Source: Mycolicibacterium sp. MU0050 (GTDB taxonomy: Bacteria; Actinomycetota; Actinomycetes; Mycobacteriales; Mycobacteriaceae). From it: a stretch of DNA of 64,000 bases. The notes under the pieces were generated by a model. The model did not search any database and was not told the DNA's origin. It saw only the letters and a program-made list of their open reading frames with translations. The stretch is taken from contig NZ_OY726395.1 of assembly GCF_963378085.1 (NCBI RefSeq), positions 3,596,001 to 3,660,000 of the forward strand, read 5' to 3'. The position numbers were made by a program, and so were the translations under genes. This document shows, in pieces, positions 1 through 8,923 of this stretch (its first letter is position 1; the number at the start of each line of letters is the position of its first letter).

Positions 1-56
1 ACCACGGGCATGCTCTGTGCGGAGCGCGTATGAGACGGAATGGGCACGTTATCCAT
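1..56 (-). CDS. purK: PurK N-terminus (5-(carboxyamino)imidazole ribonucleotide synthase), partial
   Basis: Only the first codons lie in the window. Read from the ATG at 56 the frame is open to the edge and reaches a second ATG at 11 followed by P-V-V, which resembles the start of mycobacterial PurK, where a short leader precedes a V-x-M-[IV]-G-G-G-Q-L nucleotide-binding loop. PurK carries out the ATP-dependent carboxylation of AIR in purine synthesis. The call leans on gene order: in M. tuberculosis purK is divergent from the GtrA gene that follows here. Which of the two ATGs is used cannot be told. The fragment is too short for a firm assignment. Confidence 0.45.
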   Translation of the reverse strand, partial: MDNVPIPSHTRSAQSMPV

Positions 57-123
57 GGTGTCATGGCCGGTTTCCGGTGCATGATCAAGCGTCGCCATCC
101 GACGTTCCGTACACTGGCTATTC

Positions 124-876
124 GTGTCCTTTGCCGATGCCACGATCGCGCGCCTGCCGCGCCCGGTCCGACCGTTCGCCGAGCGGCACCATGAGCTGAT
201 CAAATTCGCGATCGTCGGGGCAACCACTTTCGTCATCGATTCGGCAATCTTCTACACGCTGAAGCTCACCATTCTCGAACCCAAGCCCGTGACGGCCAAG
301 ATCATCGCGGGCATCGTCGCGGTCATCGCGTCCTACATCCTCAACCGGGAGTGGAGTTTCCGGGACCGCGGCGGCCGCGAGCGACACCACGAGGCCCTGC
401 TGTTCTTCGGCGTCAGCGGGGTCGGCGTGCTGCTGTCCATGGCTCCGCTGTGGGTCTCCAGCTACGTGTTGATGCTGCGCGTCCCCATGGTGTCGCTGAC
501 CACCGAGAACATCGCCGACTTCATCTCGGCCTACATCATCGGCAATCTGCTGCAGATGATGTTCCGGTTCTGGGCATTTCGGCGGTTCGTCTTTCCCGAC
601 GAATTCGCCCGCAATCCGGACAAGGCGCTGGAGTCCACCTTCACCGGCGCCGGCCTGGCCGAGGCGCTCGAGGATCATTACGAGCTACGCCACCCCATGG
701 GCGCACCGGACCCCAGCAACAGTGCGGGCAACGCGGGTGTTGCCCGGCCTCTTCCTCGCGGAACTACACCGCTCGTCGAACCGGGCAATGTGGTGACGCC
801 GCTGCGCCGGTCGCGGCGCCGGGCGGCGCGTCAGCTGGGGAACTCGTCGGACCCCACGGTGTCGAAGACCTCGTGA
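124..876 (+). CDS. GtrA family membrane protein
   Basis: A 250-residue integral membrane protein of the GtrA family, whose members help move polyprenyl-phosphate-linked sugars across the cytoplasmic membrane for wall polysaccharide decoration. The family signature is visible: 'LIKFAIVGATTFVIDSAIFY' at about residues 25-44, then three further hydrophobic segments (about 58-72, 93-115 and 130-150) with the basic loop containing 'LNREWSF'. The start is a GTG at 124. The last ~90 residues are hydrophilic, Pro/Arg-rich and probably cytoplasmic, longer than in minimal GtrA proteins. It corresponds to Rv3277 by position. Its 3' end overlaps the convergent PH-domain gene by 46 bp. Confidence 0.85.
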   Translation: MSFADATIARLPRPVRPFAERHHELIKFAIVGATTFVIDSAIFYTLKLTILEPKPVTAKIIAGIVAVIASYILNREWSFRDRGGRERHHEALLFFGVSGVGVLLSMAPLWVSSYVLMLRVPMVSLTTENIADFISAYIIGNLLQMMFRFWAFRRFVFPDEFARNPDKALESTFTGAGLAEALEDHYELRHPMGAPDPSNSAGNAGVARPLPRGTTPLVEPGNVVTPLRRSRRRAARQLGNSSDPTVSKTS

Positions 877-1349
877 TACAGCAGCGCGTGCACCTTCTCG
901 ACGCGCGGGATGTCGTAGAACTCCAAGGGATCCTGGCTCGCTGACTCGATGATCAGGGTGCCGGTGCGCAGCATCCGGTCGACGATGCCGTGCCGGAATT
1001 CCACGCTGTTGATACGCGCCAGCGGGATGTCGATGCCCGCGCGGGTCAGCAGCCCGTGCCGGAACATCACCCGGCGATCGGTGATCACGAAGTGCGTGGT
1101 CCACCACGTCAGGAACGGCCACACCGAGAGCCAGCCGACGATCACCAGCCAGATCGCCAGGATCACCAGCGAGACCACCGCGGCGGCGTTGCCGTCCCAA
1201 TTCAACGAGTTGACGTAGGCCGCGCCGAAGGACGCCAGCGCGGTGACGACCAACAGGATCAGCACCGGGCCCACCAGCCGCTTCCAGTGCGGATGCCGGT
1301 GCAGCACCACCTGCTCGTCGCTGGCCAAAACATTGTCGGGGTATCCCAC
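831..1349 (-). CDS. Membrane-bound PH domain protein (DUF304, YdbS/YdbT-like)
   Basis: A 172-residue protein with two transmembrane segments (about 28-48 and 57-80) followed by a bacterial PH fold of the DUF304 type: 'TWWTTHFVITDRRVMFRHG', then 'IPLARINSVEF' and 'GTLIIESAS'. This tryptophan-rich membrane hairpin plus 'ITDRRV' arrangement is characteristic. The function of this family is poorly defined; it is membrane associated and probably structural or regulatory. The GTG start at 1349 is preceded by a purine-rich stretch. It matches Rv3278c. In M. tuberculosis the biotin ligase gene birA follows upstream; here the next gene is accD5 and birA is missing. Convergent overlap with the GtrA gene. 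Confidence 0.85.
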   Translation of the reverse strand: MGYPDNVLASDEQVVLHRHPHWKRLVGPVLILLVVTALASFGAAYVNSLNWDGNAAAVVSLVILAIWLVIVGWLSVWPFLTWWTTHFVITDRRVMFRHGLLTRAGIDIPLARINSVEFRHGIVDRMLRTGTLIIESASQDPLEFYDIPRVEKVHALLYHEVFDTVGSDEFPS

Positions 1350-1463
1350 CGAGGGGAGTTTACTGGGGCCGGGCGGGCCCGCAGGCGCGAATTTCGCGGC
1401 TTATTAAGGGACTAGTAAGGGCCGAGCGTCAGGGCGCGACGGCTCGCCGATAGCATCTACGCC

Positions 1464-3089
1464 ATGACGAGCGTTACCGAGCCCGAGAACGAGACCGCCG
1501 ACATCCACACCACCGCCGGCAAGCTGGCCGAGCTGCGCAAGCGCGCCCAGGAGGCCCTGCACCCGGTCGGCGAAGCCGCCGTGGAGAAGGTGCACGCCAA
1601 GGGCAAGCTGACCGCTCGCGAGCGGGTGCTGGCGCTGCTGGACGAGGGCTCGTTCGTCGAGCTCGACGCGCTGGCCAAGCACCGCAGCAAGAACTTCGGC
1701 CTGGAGAAGAACCGTCCCACCGGCGACGGCGTGGTCACCGGCTACGGCACCATCGACGGCCGGGACGTGTGCGTGTTCAGCCAGGACGCCACGGTGTTCG
1801 GCGGCAGCCTCGGCGAGGTCTACGGCGAGAAGATCGTCAAGGTCCAGGAACTGGCCATCAAGACCGGCCGCCCGCTGATCGGCATCAACGACGGCGCCGG
1901 CGCCCGCATCCAGGAGGGTGTGGTCTCGCTGGGGCTCTACAGCCGGATCTTCCACAACAACATCAAGGCCTCCGGCGTCATCCCGCAGATCTCGCTGATC
2001 ATGGGCGCCGCGGCCGGCGGTCACGTGTACTCCCCCGCCCTGACCGACTTCGTCATCATGGTCGACCAGACCAGCCAGATGTTCATCACCGGCCCCGACG
2101 TCATCAAGACCGTCACCGGCGAGGACGTCACCATGGAGGCCCTCGGCGGCGCCCAGACGCACATGTCGAAGTCCGGCACCGTGCACTACGTCGCCTCGGG
2201 CGAGCAGGATGCGCTGGAGTACGTGCGTGACCTGCTGAGCTACCTGCCGCCCAACAACTACGCCGAGCCGCCGCGCTACCCCGCGCCGCCGCACCCGGGC
2301 GCCATCGAGGACAACCTCACCGACACCGACCTCGAGCTGGACACGCTGATCCCGGATTCGCCGAACCAGCCGTACGACATGCACGAGGTCATCACCCGGA
2401 TCCTCGACGACGAGGATTTCCTGGAGATCCAGGCGAACTACGCGCAGAACATCGTGGTCGGGTTCGGCCGCATCGACGGCCGGCCGGTGGGCATCGTCGC
2501 CAACCAGCCCACCCAGTTCGCGGGTTGCCTCGACATCAACGCCTCGGAGAAGGCCGCCCGGTTCGTGCGGACCTGCGACTGCTTCAACATCCCGATCGTC
2601 ATGCTCGTCGACGTTCCCGGCTTCCTGCCCGGCACCGACCAGGAGTACAACGGCATCATCCGGCGCGGCGCCAAGCTGCTGTACGCCTACGGCGAGGCCA
2701 CCGTGGCCAAGATCACCGTCATCACCCGCAAGGCCTACGGCGGCGCGTACTGCGTGATGGGCTCCAAGGACATGGGTTGCGACGTCAACGTCGCGTGGCC
2801 GACCGCCCAGATCGCCGTGATGGGCGCCTCCGGCGCGGTGGGCTTCGTCTACCGCTCGGAGCTCAAGGAGGCCGCCAAGGACGGCCGTGACGTCGACGCG
2901 CTGCGCCTCGAGTTGCAGCAGTCCTACGAGGACACGCTGGTGAACCCGTACGTGGCGGCCGAGCGCGGCTACCTCGACGCGGTCATCCCGCCGTCGCACA
3001 CCCGCGGCTACATCTCGACCGCGCTGCGGCTGCTGGAGCGCAAGATCGTGCAGACCCCGCCGAAGAAGCACGGCAACATCCCGCTCTGA
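1464..3089 (+). CDS. accD5: Acyl-CoA carboxylase carboxyltransferase beta subunit AccD5
   Basis: 541-residue biotin-dependent carboxyltransferase. It transfers CO2 from the biotin of AccA3 to propionyl-CoA (and acetyl-CoA), giving methylmalonyl-CoA for methyl-branched lipids. It has the two crotonase-like halves of the family: an N-terminal domain with '[16 protein letters not shown]' and '[16 protein letters not shown]', and a C-terminal domain with '[20 protein letters not shown]' and '[17 protein letters not shown]'. Length and ending ('KKHGNIPL') match mycobacterial AccD5. accE5 follows after 16 bp, so the beta and epsilon subunits are co-transcribed. No strong Shine-Dalgarno precedes the ATG; a 114-bp intergenic region upstream holds the promoter. 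Confidence 0.97.
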   Translation: MTSVTEPENETADIHTTAGKLAELRKRAQEALHPVGEAAVEKVHAKGKLTARERVLALLDEGSFVELDALAKHRSKNFGLEKNRPTGDGVVTGYGTIDGRDVCVFSQDATVFGGSLGEVYGEKIVKVQELAIKTGRPLIGINDGAGARIQEGVVSLGLYSRIFHNNIKASGVIPQISLIMGAAAGGHVYSPALTDFVIMVDQTSQMFITGPDVIKTVTGEDVTMEALGGAQTHMSKSGTVHYVASGEQDALEYVRDLLSYLPPNNYAEPPRYPAPPHPGAIEDNLTDTDLELDTLIPDSPNQPYDMHEVITRILDDEDFLEIQANYAQNIVVGFGRIDGRPVGIVANQPTQFAGCLDINASEKAARFVRTCDCFNIPIVMLVDVPGFLPGTDQEYNGIIRRGAKLLYAYGEATVAKITVITRKAYGGAYCVMGSKDMGCDVNVAWPTAQIAVMGASGAVGFVYRSELKEAAKDGRDVDALRLELQQSYEDTLVNPYVAAERGYLDAVIPPSHTRGYISTALRLLERKIVQTPPKKHGNIPL

Positions 3090-3105
3090 TCCGGAGGAAA
3101 CCCGA

Positions 3106-3378
3106 ATGGACACCGACATCACCGAGGTCAGCGACCCGCGGGACATGACCATCGACGACCCGGCCCCGCCGGTGCCGGAGATCCAGGTCCTCAAGGGCAA
3201 CCCGACCGTCGAAGAGGTCGCCGCGCTGGCCACCGTGCTGGCCGCCGCCGGCGGGGGTCAGCATGCGCCCGGCCCGCAGGAACTCAACCCGTGGGGCCAC
3301 CCGGTCGACAAGCTGCGCTACGCGATCACCAGCTGGCAACGGGTCACCCTGCTGGAGCGCACCCACATGCGGCGTTGA
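3106..3378 (+). CDS. accE5: Acyl-CoA carboxylase epsilon subunit AccE5
   Basis: 90-residue small subunit that stimulates and stabilises the AccA3-AccD5 holoenzyme. The C-terminal half carries the epsilon-subunit pattern: '[20 protein letters not shown]' (about 27-46), then a Gly/Pro linker and '[15 protein letters not shown]'. The N-terminal ~25 residues are acidic and variable, as usual. A good ribosome site (GGAGGAAA) lies 7 bp before the ATG. It sits directly behind accD5, consistent with stoichiometric expression. Confidence 0.93.
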   Translation: MDTDITEVSDPRDMTIDDPAPPVPEIQVLKGNPTVEEVAALATVLAAAGGGQHAPGPQELNPWGHPVDKLRYAITSWQRVTLLERTHMRR

Positions 3379-3406
3379 TGAGCCGCTGGCGCGAAGCACA
3401 GCACTG

Positions 3407-4075
3407 ATGACCCGGGTCGTCCTGGGTTCGGCGTCCTCGGGCCGGCTCTCGGTGCTGCGCGGCGCGGGCATCGAGCCGCTGGTCATCGTGTCGCATGTCG
3501 ACGAGGACGCGCTGTTGGCGGCCCACGCCGACGCACCGGCGGCCGACCGGGTCCGGGTGCTCGCGGAGGCCAAGGCCGCCGCGGTCGCCGCCACGTTGCC
3601 CGCCGACGTCGCCGCCGATTGTGTTGTCGTCGGCTGTGATTCGATGCTGCTGCTCGACGGCGCGCTGTGCGGCAAACCCGGCGACGCCGCCGCCGCGCAC
3701 GCGCAGTGGCAGGCGATGGCCGGCCGCGCCGGTGAGCTGCTGACCGGGCACTGCCTGGTCCGGGTGCGCGCCGGCCGCACCGTCGACACGGTCAGCGAAA
3801 CAGGCGGCACGACAGTGCATTTCGACTCCCCCGCCGACGCCGACCTGGCCGCCTACATCGCCGGCGGCGAACCGCTGCGGGTGGCGGGCGGCTTCACCCT
3901 GGACGGTCATGGCGGCTGGTTCGTCAAGTCCATCGAGGGAGATCCGTCCAACGTGATCGGATTGAGTTTGCCGCTGACCCGCAGGCTGTTCGAGCGGCTC
4001 GGGCTGAGCGTCGGTGAACTGTGGCGGGCGCCCGGTCCCTCCACCGATCTACAACGGCGAGGTACTGCCCGGTAG
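3407..4075 (+). CDS. Maf-like nucleotide pyrophosphatase
   Basis: 222 residues from the ATG at 3407, chosen because the family begins with a strand followed by '[12 protein letters not shown]'. Maf enzymes hydrolyse canonical and modified NTPs to NMP plus pyrophosphate (house-cleaning role). Visible motifs in order: GSASSGR (phosphate loop), [37 protein letters not shown], and the C-terminal '[13 protein letters not shown]' with '[14 protein letters not shown]'. In the second-last motif an Arg stands where a Lys is common (EP-x-x-KAG). Corresponds to Rv3282. It follows accE5 by 28 bp and precedes sseA by 10 bp, so it is likely in the accD5 operon. Confidence 0.9.
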   Translation: MTRVVLGSASSGRLSVLRGAGIEPLVIVSHVDEDALLAAHADAPAADRVRVLAEAKAAAVAATLPADVAADCVVVGCDSMLLLDGALCGKPGDAAAAHAQWQAMAGRAGELLTGHCLVRVRAGRTVDTVSETGGTTVHFDSPADADLAAYIAGGEPLRVAGGFTLDGHGGWFVKSIEGDPSNVIGLSLPLTRRLFERLGLSVGELWRAPGPSTDLQRRGTAR

Positions 4076-4085
4076 GCTCGGGTTC

Positions 4086-4979
4086 GTGCCGCTCCCCGCA
4101 GATCCCAGCCCCGCCCTGAAGGCTTACGCCCATCCCGAACGTCTGGTGACCGCCGACTGGCTGTCGGCCCACCTGGGCGCCAAGGGCCTCGCCATCGTCG
4201 AGTCCGACGAGGACGTCCTGCTCTACGACGTCGGGCACATCCCCGGCGCCGTCAAGATCGACTGGCATACCGACCTCAACGACCCCAGCGTGCGCGACTA
4301 CATCACCGGCGAGCAGTTCGCCGCGCTGATGGACCGCAAGGGCATCGCCCGCGACGACACCGTGGTGATCTACGGCGACAAGAGCAACTGGTGGGCGGCC
4401 TACGCGCTGTGGGTGTTCACCCTGTTCGGCCACGAGGACGTCCGCCTCCTCGACGGTGGTCGTGATCTGTGGATCTCCGACGGCCGCGACACGACGCTGG
4501 AGGTGCCCAACCGGACCTCGACCGGCTACCCGGTGGTGCAGCGCGACGACGCGCCCATCCGCGCGTTCAAGGAGGACGTGCTGGCCACCCTGGGCACCGA
4601 GACGCTGATCGACGTCCGCTCGCCGCAGGAGTACACCGGCGAGCGCACCCACATGCCCGACTATCCCGAAGAGGGCGCGCTGCGCGGCGGCCACATCCCC
4701 ACCGCGGTGTCGGTGCCGTGGTCCAAGGCCGCCGACGACCACGGCCGGTTCCGCAGCCGGGCCGAACTCGACGAGATCTACGCGTTCGCCCGCGACGACG
4801 ACAAGCCCGTCATCGCCTACTGCCGCATCGGCGAGCGGTCCAGCCACACCTGGTTCGTGCTGACGCATTTGCTGGGAATGGACAACGTGCGCAACTACGA
4901 CGGTTCGTGGACGGAGTGGGGCAACACCGTGCGGGTGCCGATCGTGGCCGGCGAGCAGCCCGGAGCGATGCCCGGGTGA
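4086..4979 (+). CDS. sseA: Thiosulfate sulfurtransferase (rhodanese) SseA
   Basis: 297 residues from GTG 4086, exactly the length I recall for M. tuberculosis SseA. Two rhodanese domains: an inactive N-terminal one (about 20-140, with '[15 protein letters not shown]' and '[17 protein letters not shown]') and an active C-terminal one (about 160-290) with '[10 protein letters not shown]', 'RGGHIPTA' and the catalytic loop '[14 protein letters not shown]', nucleophile Cys246. The enzyme moves sulfane sulfur from thiosulfate or a similar donor to thiols and protein acceptors. Its stop overlaps the GTG start of the SufE-like gene (GTGA), so the sulfur donor and the acceptor-type protein are translationally coupled. 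Confidence 0.93.
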   Translation: MPLPADPSPALKAYAHPERLVTADWLSAHLGAKGLAIVESDEDVLLYDVGHIPGAVKIDWHTDLNDPSVRDYITGEQFAALMDRKGIARDDTVVIYGDKSNWWAAYALWVFTLFGHEDVRLLDGGRDLWISDGRDTTLEVPNRTSTGYPVVQRDDAPIRAFKEDVLATLGTETLIDVRSPQEYTGERTHMPDYPEEGALRGGHIPTAVSVPWSKAADDHGRFRSRAELDEIYAFARDDDKPVIAYCRIGERSSHTWFVLTHLLGMDNVRNYDGSWTEWGNTVRVPIVAGEQPGAMPG

Positions 4980-5386
4980 GCATGCCCGCGCCGCTGGCCG
5001 AGGTGGTCTCCGACTTCACCGAAGTCGAGGGGCAGGACAAGCTGCGGCTGCTCCTGGAGTTCGCCGAGGAGCTGCCCGCGCTGCCCGCCGATCTGGAAGA
5101 GGCGGCCATGGAACCGGTGCCCGAATGCCAGTCACCGTTGTTCCTGCATGTCGACGCCGGCGATCCCGAGCATGTCCGGCTGTACTTCTCCGCGCCCGCC
5201 GAGGCGCCGACGACGCGGGGGTTCGCCTCCATCCTGGCCACCGGGCTCGACGGTCAGGCCAAGGCGGACATCCTGGCGGTGCCCGACGACTTCTACACCG
5301 CGCTGGGGTTGGCGGCATTGATCAGCCCGCTGCGGTTGCGCGGCATGTCGGCCATGCTGGCGCGGATCAAGCGCCGCCTGCGGTAA
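4976..5386 (+). CDS. SufE family sulfur acceptor protein
   Basis: 136 residues. The GTG at 4976 overlaps the sseA stop codon; an ATG at 4982 is the alternative start. SufE proteins accept persulfide sulfur on a conserved Cys. Here it is Cys51 in '[11 protein letters not shown]', the counterpart of the family's G-C-x-S loop. The rest matches the fold: '[15 protein letters not shown]' near the N-terminus and a C-terminal helix 'LIGLA'-like region reading '[19 protein letters not shown]'. Corresponds to Rv3284. Coupling to the rhodanese SseA suggests it receives sulfur from SseA; it is not next to the suf operon. The partner is inferred, not shown. Confidence 0.85.
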   Translation: MSMPAPLAEVVSDFTEVEGQDKLRLLLEFAEELPALPADLEEAAMEPVPECQSPLFLHVDAGDPEHVRLYFSAPAEAPTTRGFASILATGLDGQAKADILAVPDDFYTALGLAALISPLRLRGMSAMLARIKRRLR

Positions 5387-5467
5387 CCACCCGGACGCCG
5401 GGCCTCAGTTGCTAGGGTGCAGCTCTAACCGCATTCGTCACACCGGATCAACCAGGGAGATACCTGC

Positions 5468-5794
5468 ATGCCCACCGTCGGTCGCAACGCCGCGCGCACA
5501 CTGGCGGTCGCCGGTGCGTTCCTGCTCGCCGCCTCCCTCGCCGTGATGACCCCCGGACTCCCGGCGGCGCAGGCCGACGTGTACGAGGTGGAGCCGAACC
5601 CCACCGTCAGCAGCCGGCAGGCCGACGCGGTGGCGGGTAACTCCACCCACGGCGGGGTCCGCAGCTCGCGGCCGGGCGTGGCGCGCGGGGCGGGCGAGGT
5701 CCGCGGTTCCATGAAGGCGGTCCCCGGACGCGACGGCCGGGCCGCCCCGTTCCAGCGGGGCCGCTACAACGGCCCCGGCATGGGCGCCTGGTGA
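5468..5794 (+). CDS. Small secreted Arg/Gly-rich protein, unknown function
   Basis: 108 residues that I do not recognise. It has a clear Sec signal peptide: basic N-terminus, hydrophobic core (about 12-30) and a probable cleavage after 'PAAQA' (residue ~36). The mature part of ~72 residues is Arg/Gly-rich, lacks Cys and predicted secondary structure, and ends 'NGPGMGAW'. A purine-rich ribosome site (AGGGAGA) lies just upstream. It sits alone between the sufE-like gene and accA3, where M. tuberculosis has no annotated gene as far as I recall. It could be lineage-restricted; codon use and GC are ordinary. Confidence 0.6.
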   Translation: MPTVGRNAARTLAVAGAFLLAASLAVMTPGLPAAQADVYEVEPNPTVSSRQADAVAGNSTHGGVRSSRPGVARGAGEVRGSMKAVPGRDGRAAPFQRGRYNGPGMGAW

Positions 5795-5980
5795 CGGCGT
5801 CGGTGCTGGCCTGCCCGTAGGCACACCTGCCACCCCAAAGCGCGACCTCAGCGGGCCCGTCGGCGAACTTACTCCTCGGTAACCGGCACCGGGTCATCGG
5901 ACGCGAGTCGCGCCGCATAAACTTCCCCCGATACATTCTTAAAGACGTTTCTTAGACATGCCCAGCAGTAGGAGGCACAG

Positions 5981-7777
5981 GTGCCCAGTCACGCCAGCTC
6001 GACCATCACCAAGGTCCTGGTAGCCAACCGTGGCGAGATCGCCGTCCGGGTGATCCGGGCGGCCAAGGATTCGGGCTTGGAGAGCGTGGCGGTCTACGCC
6101 GAACCCGACGCCGACGCGCCCCACGTGCGGTTGGCGGACGAGGCCTTCGCGCTGGGCGGCCAGACCTCGGCGGAGTCCTACCTGGACTTCGGCAAGATCC
6201 TCGACGCCGCTGCCAAGTCCGGCGCCAACGCGATCCACCCCGGCTACGGATTCCTTTCCGAGAACGCCGATTTCGCCCAGGCCGTCATCGACGCGGGCCT
6301 GATCTGGATCGGGCCCTCCCCGCAGTCCATCCGCGACCTCGGCGACAAGGTCACCGCGCGCCACATCGCGGCGCGCGCCGAGGCCCCGCTGGTCCCGGGC
6401 ACGTCGGACCCGGTCAAGGACGCCGACGAGGTCGTCGCCTTCGCCAAGGAGTTCGGCGTGCCGATCGCCATCAAGGCCGCCTTCGGCGGTGGCGGCCGCG
6501 GCATGAAGGTGGCCCGGACCATCGAGGAGATCCCCGAACTGTTCGAGTCCGCCACCCGTGAGGCCGTCGCGGCCTTCGGTCGCGGCGAGTGCTTCGTCGA
6601 GCGCTACCTGGACAAGCCCCGCCACGTGGAGGCCCAGGTGATCGCCGATCAGCACGGCAACGTGGTGGTCGCCGGGACCCGCGACTGCTCGCTGCAGCGG
6701 CGCTTCCAGAAGCTGGTGGAAGAGGCTCCGGCGCCGTTCCTGTCCGAGGAGCAGCGCAAGGAGATCCACGAGTCCGCCAAGCGGATCTGTAAGGAGGCCG
6801 GCTACTACGGTGCGGGCACCGTCGAGTACCTGGTGGGCCAGGACGGCCTGATCAGCTTCCTGGAGGTCAACACCCGCCTGCAGGTCGAGCACCCGGTCAC
6901 CGAGGAGACCGCGGGCATCGACCTGGTGCGTCAGCAATTCCGGATCGCCAACGGCGAGAAGCTGGACATCACCGAGGATCCCGAGCCGCGCGGGCACTCG
7001 TTCGAGTTCCGCATCAACGGCGAGGACGCCGGTCGCGGGTTCCTGCCCGCCCCCGGCCCGGTCAACAAGTTCACCCCGCCGACGGGGCCCGGCGTGCGCC
7101 TGGACTCCGGCGTGGAGAGCGGCTCGGTCATCGGTGGCCAGTTCGACTCGATGCTGGCCAAGCTGATTGTCACCGGCGCCAACCGCACCGAAGCCCTGGA
7201 GCGTTCGCGCCGCGCGCTGGCCGAGTTCGAAATCGAGGGCCTCGCGACCGTGATCCCGTTCCACCGTGCCGTGGTGTCCGACCCGGCCTTCATCGGTGAC
7301 GAGAACGGTTTCTCGGTGCACACCCGCTGGATCGAGACCGAGTGGGAGAACACCGTCGAGCCGTTCACCGGCGGTGGCGAGGTCGACGCCGAGGAAGAGC
7401 AGCCGCGCCAGAAGGTCGTCGTCGAGGTCGGCGGTCGTCGCCTCGAGGTGTCGCTGCCCAGCGACATGGCCATCGGCAACGGCGGCGCCAGCGCCAGCGG
7501 AGCCATCCGCAAGAAGCCGAAGGCCCGCAAGCGCGGAGGCCACGGCGGTGCCGCGGCCTCCGGCGACTCGGTGACCGCGCCCATGCAGGGCACCGTCGTC
7601 AAGGTGGCCGTGGAAGAGGGACAGCAGGTTTCGGCCGGCGACCTGGTGGTGGTGCTCGAGGCCATGAAGATGGAGAACCCGGTCACCGCCCACAAGGACG
7701 GCACCGTCACGGGCCTGTCCGTCGAGGCCGGCGCCGCGGTCACCCAGGGCACCGTGGTCTGCGAACTCAAGGACTGA
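5981..7777 (+). CDS. accA3: Acyl-CoA carboxylase alpha subunit AccA3 (biotin carboxylase + BCCP)
   Basis: 598 residues, the usual length. Biotin carboxylase domain: '[19 protein letters not shown]' (12-30), the ATP-grasp glycine loop '[11 protein letters not shown]', and the active-site stretch '[18 protein letters not shown]'. Linker region about 470-530 is Lys-rich. The biotinyl domain at the C-terminus has '[11 protein letters not shown]', with Lys563 as the biotinylation site. It supplies carboxybiotin to AccD5 (and AccD4/AccD6) for malonyl-, methylmalonyl- and carboxylated mycolate precursors. Start is GTG 5981 behind AGGAGG (5970-5975). It has its own 187-bp upstream region. It ends directly against the convergent SDR gene, with no spacer. 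Confidence 0.97.
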   Translation: MPSHASSTITKVLVANRGEIAVRVIRAAKDSGLESVAVYAEPDADAPHVRLADEAFALGGQTSAESYLDFGKILDAAAKSGANAIHPGYGFLSENADFAQAVIDAGLIWIGPSPQSIRDLGDKVTARHIAARAEAPLVPGTSDPVKDADEVVAFAKEFGVPIAIKAAFGGGGRGMKVARTIEEIPELFESATREAVAAFGRGECFVERYLDKPRHVEAQVIADQHGNVVVAGTRDCSLQRRFQKLVEEAPAPFLSEEQRKEIHESAKRICKEAGYYGAGTVEYLVGQDGLISFLEVNTRLQVEHPVTEETAGIDLVRQQFRIANGEKLDITEDPEPRGHSFEFRINGEDAGRGFLPAPGPVNKFTPPTGPGVRLDSGVESGSVIGGQFDSMLAKLIVTGANRTEALERSRRALAEFEIEGLATVIPFHRAVVSDPAFIGDENGFSVHTRWIETEWENTVEPFTGGGEVDAEEEQPRQKVVVEVGGRRLEVSLPSDMAIGNGGASASGAIRKKPKARKRGGHGGAAASGDSVTAPMQGTVVKVAVEEGQQVSAGDLVVVLEAMKMENPVTAHKDGTVTGLSVEAGAAVTQGTVVCELKD

Positions 7778-8503
7778 TCAAGAAAATCGCGCGCTGCCCA
7801 GCACCGCATCGGTACCGGTGACCAGACTGGTGCGGTCCAGGGGCGTCCCGAAGTACTCGGCGGCCGGATCGACGACGACGGGTGTCCGCACCCGTTGTCG
7901 GTCCAGCACCACGCGCGCCAACTCGGCGAAGCTGATCTTGTCCGGTCCGCCGATGTTGACCACGGCGTTGCATGCCGGGGCCGTCGCGATTCCGGCCACC
8001 AGGGCCGCCACGTCCGCGGCGGCGATCGGCTGGATCAGCGCGTCGGGCACCCGCACCTCGCCGTCGGCGGTCATGCCGGCGACGATCGCCTCGGCGAACT
8101 CCTGGAACTGGGTGGCGCGCACGATCGTGTACGGCAGTCCCGACTCGACGATGATCCGTTCCTGGACCACCTTCGCGCGCAGATAGCCGCTGTCGGGCAG
8201 TCCGTCCGCCCCGACGATCGACAATGCGACGTAGTGCCGCGTCCCGGCCAGCCGCGCCGCTGCAGCCAGGTTGGTGGTGGCGGTGGTGAAGAAATCCAGC
8301 ACCGCCCGGTCCTCGAACGACGGCGAATTCGTCACGTCCACCAGGACCTCGGCGCCCGCCAGCGCTTCGGCCAGACCCGTGCCGGTGATGACATCCGCAC
8401 CGGTGCCGCGGGCGGCCGCGACCACCCGGTGGCCGGCGCTGGTGAGGTTGTCGACCACCCGACTGCCGATCAGTCCGCTCGCTCCCATCACGGTGACCAC
8501 CAT
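7778..8503 (-). CDS. NAD(P)-binding atypical SDR family protein
   Basis: 241 residues. N-terminal Rossmann motif 'VTVMGASGLIGSRVVDNL' (about 3-20) with the GxxGxxG of atypical, NmrA/YwnB-like SDRs. A later 'HYVALSIVGAD', 'GYLRAKVVQERIIVESGLPY' and 'IVRATQFQEF' are typical of the family that binds NAD(P) and acts as reductase or redox sensor. The canonical YxxxK catalytic pair is only loosely present (Y-L-R-A-K). ATG start behind a GGGGGT run. Not part of the M. tuberculosis synteny here. Substrate unknown. Confidence 0.85.
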   Translation of the reverse strand: MVVTVMGASGLIGSRVVDNLTSAGHRVVAAARGTGADVITGTGLAEALAGAEVLVDVTNSPSFEDRAVLDFFTTATTNLAAAARLAGTRHYVALSIVGADGLPDSGYLRAKVVQERIIVESGLPYTIVRATQFQEFAEAIVAGMTADGEVRVPDALIQPIAAADVAALVAGIATAPACNAVVNIGGPDKISFAELARVVLDRQRVRTPVVVDPAAEYFGTPLDRTSLVTGTDAVLGSARFS

Positions 8504-8582
8504 GATTACCCCCTGCTCCCCCGGTCAGCACCTGCGCAGTCCGAGCCTACGACTGCGGCCGGGCCGTGAGACGCTGTTCGGC

Positions 8583-8921
8583 ATGGAACCCGTGGAGATC
8601 AACGCCGGCAACTGGTACCTGCGGGCGGTGCGGGCCGACGAGCGGATGGACGACCGGCCCTCGCTGGCACAGCTCGGGGAAACCGACCCCGACTACGCGG
8701 CGCGGGTGCAACGGCAGTGGGCCTCCGATACCCGCTACGCCTGGGCGGTGTGCGAGCCCACCACCGGCGAGATGCTCGCCGAGGTGACGCTGTGCCCGCG
8801 CACCGGCGCCGTCGACACCCGCTTCCGCGACGGGCAGGCCGACGCCGCCCGCGCCGCGGCCGAGGCGGTGGGACGGTTCGCCACCGCCTGCGGGATCGCC
8901 GGGGCGGACCGGAGGGCGTAG
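8583..8921 (+). CDS. Small GNAT-like protein (probably truncated acetyltransferase)
   Basis: 112 residues. The sequence reads like the core of a GNAT N-acetyltransferase: '[20 protein letters not shown]' near the start, '[20 protein letters not shown]' as the central beta strands, and a C-terminal amphipathic helix '[20 protein letters not shown]'. The acetyl-CoA loop (R/Q-x-x-G-x-G/A) is not evident, and the protein is shorter than the usual 150-180 residues. It is either a minimal GNAT or a remnant, and activity is doubtful. The stop is 2 bp before the mdh GTG, and GGAGGG near its end probably serves as the mdh ribosome site. Confidence 0.5.
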   Translation: MEPVEINAGNWYLRAVRADERMDDRPSLAQLGETDPDYAARVQRQWASDTRYAWAVCEPTTGEMLAEVTLCPRTGAVDTRFRDGQADAARAAAEAVGRFATACGIAGADRRA

Positions 8922-8923
8922 CC

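Noticed and set aside
17..199. 60-codon frame upstream of the GtrA gene
   Set aside because: It overlaps the divergent purK start and the GtrA coding region, lacks a ribosome site and has no recognisable features.
1404..3233. 609-codon open frame antisense to accD5
   Set aside because: It is the mirror of a highly conserved gene in GC-rich DNA; its residues are His/Arg/Asp/Val-rich with no domain. The same applies to long antisense frames over accA3, lhr, sdhA and lpdA.
5795..5980. Possible riboswitch or small RNA in front of accA3
   Set aside because: The 186 bp contain short AT-richer stretches and a near-repeat of TTCTTA but no conserved fold I can recognise.
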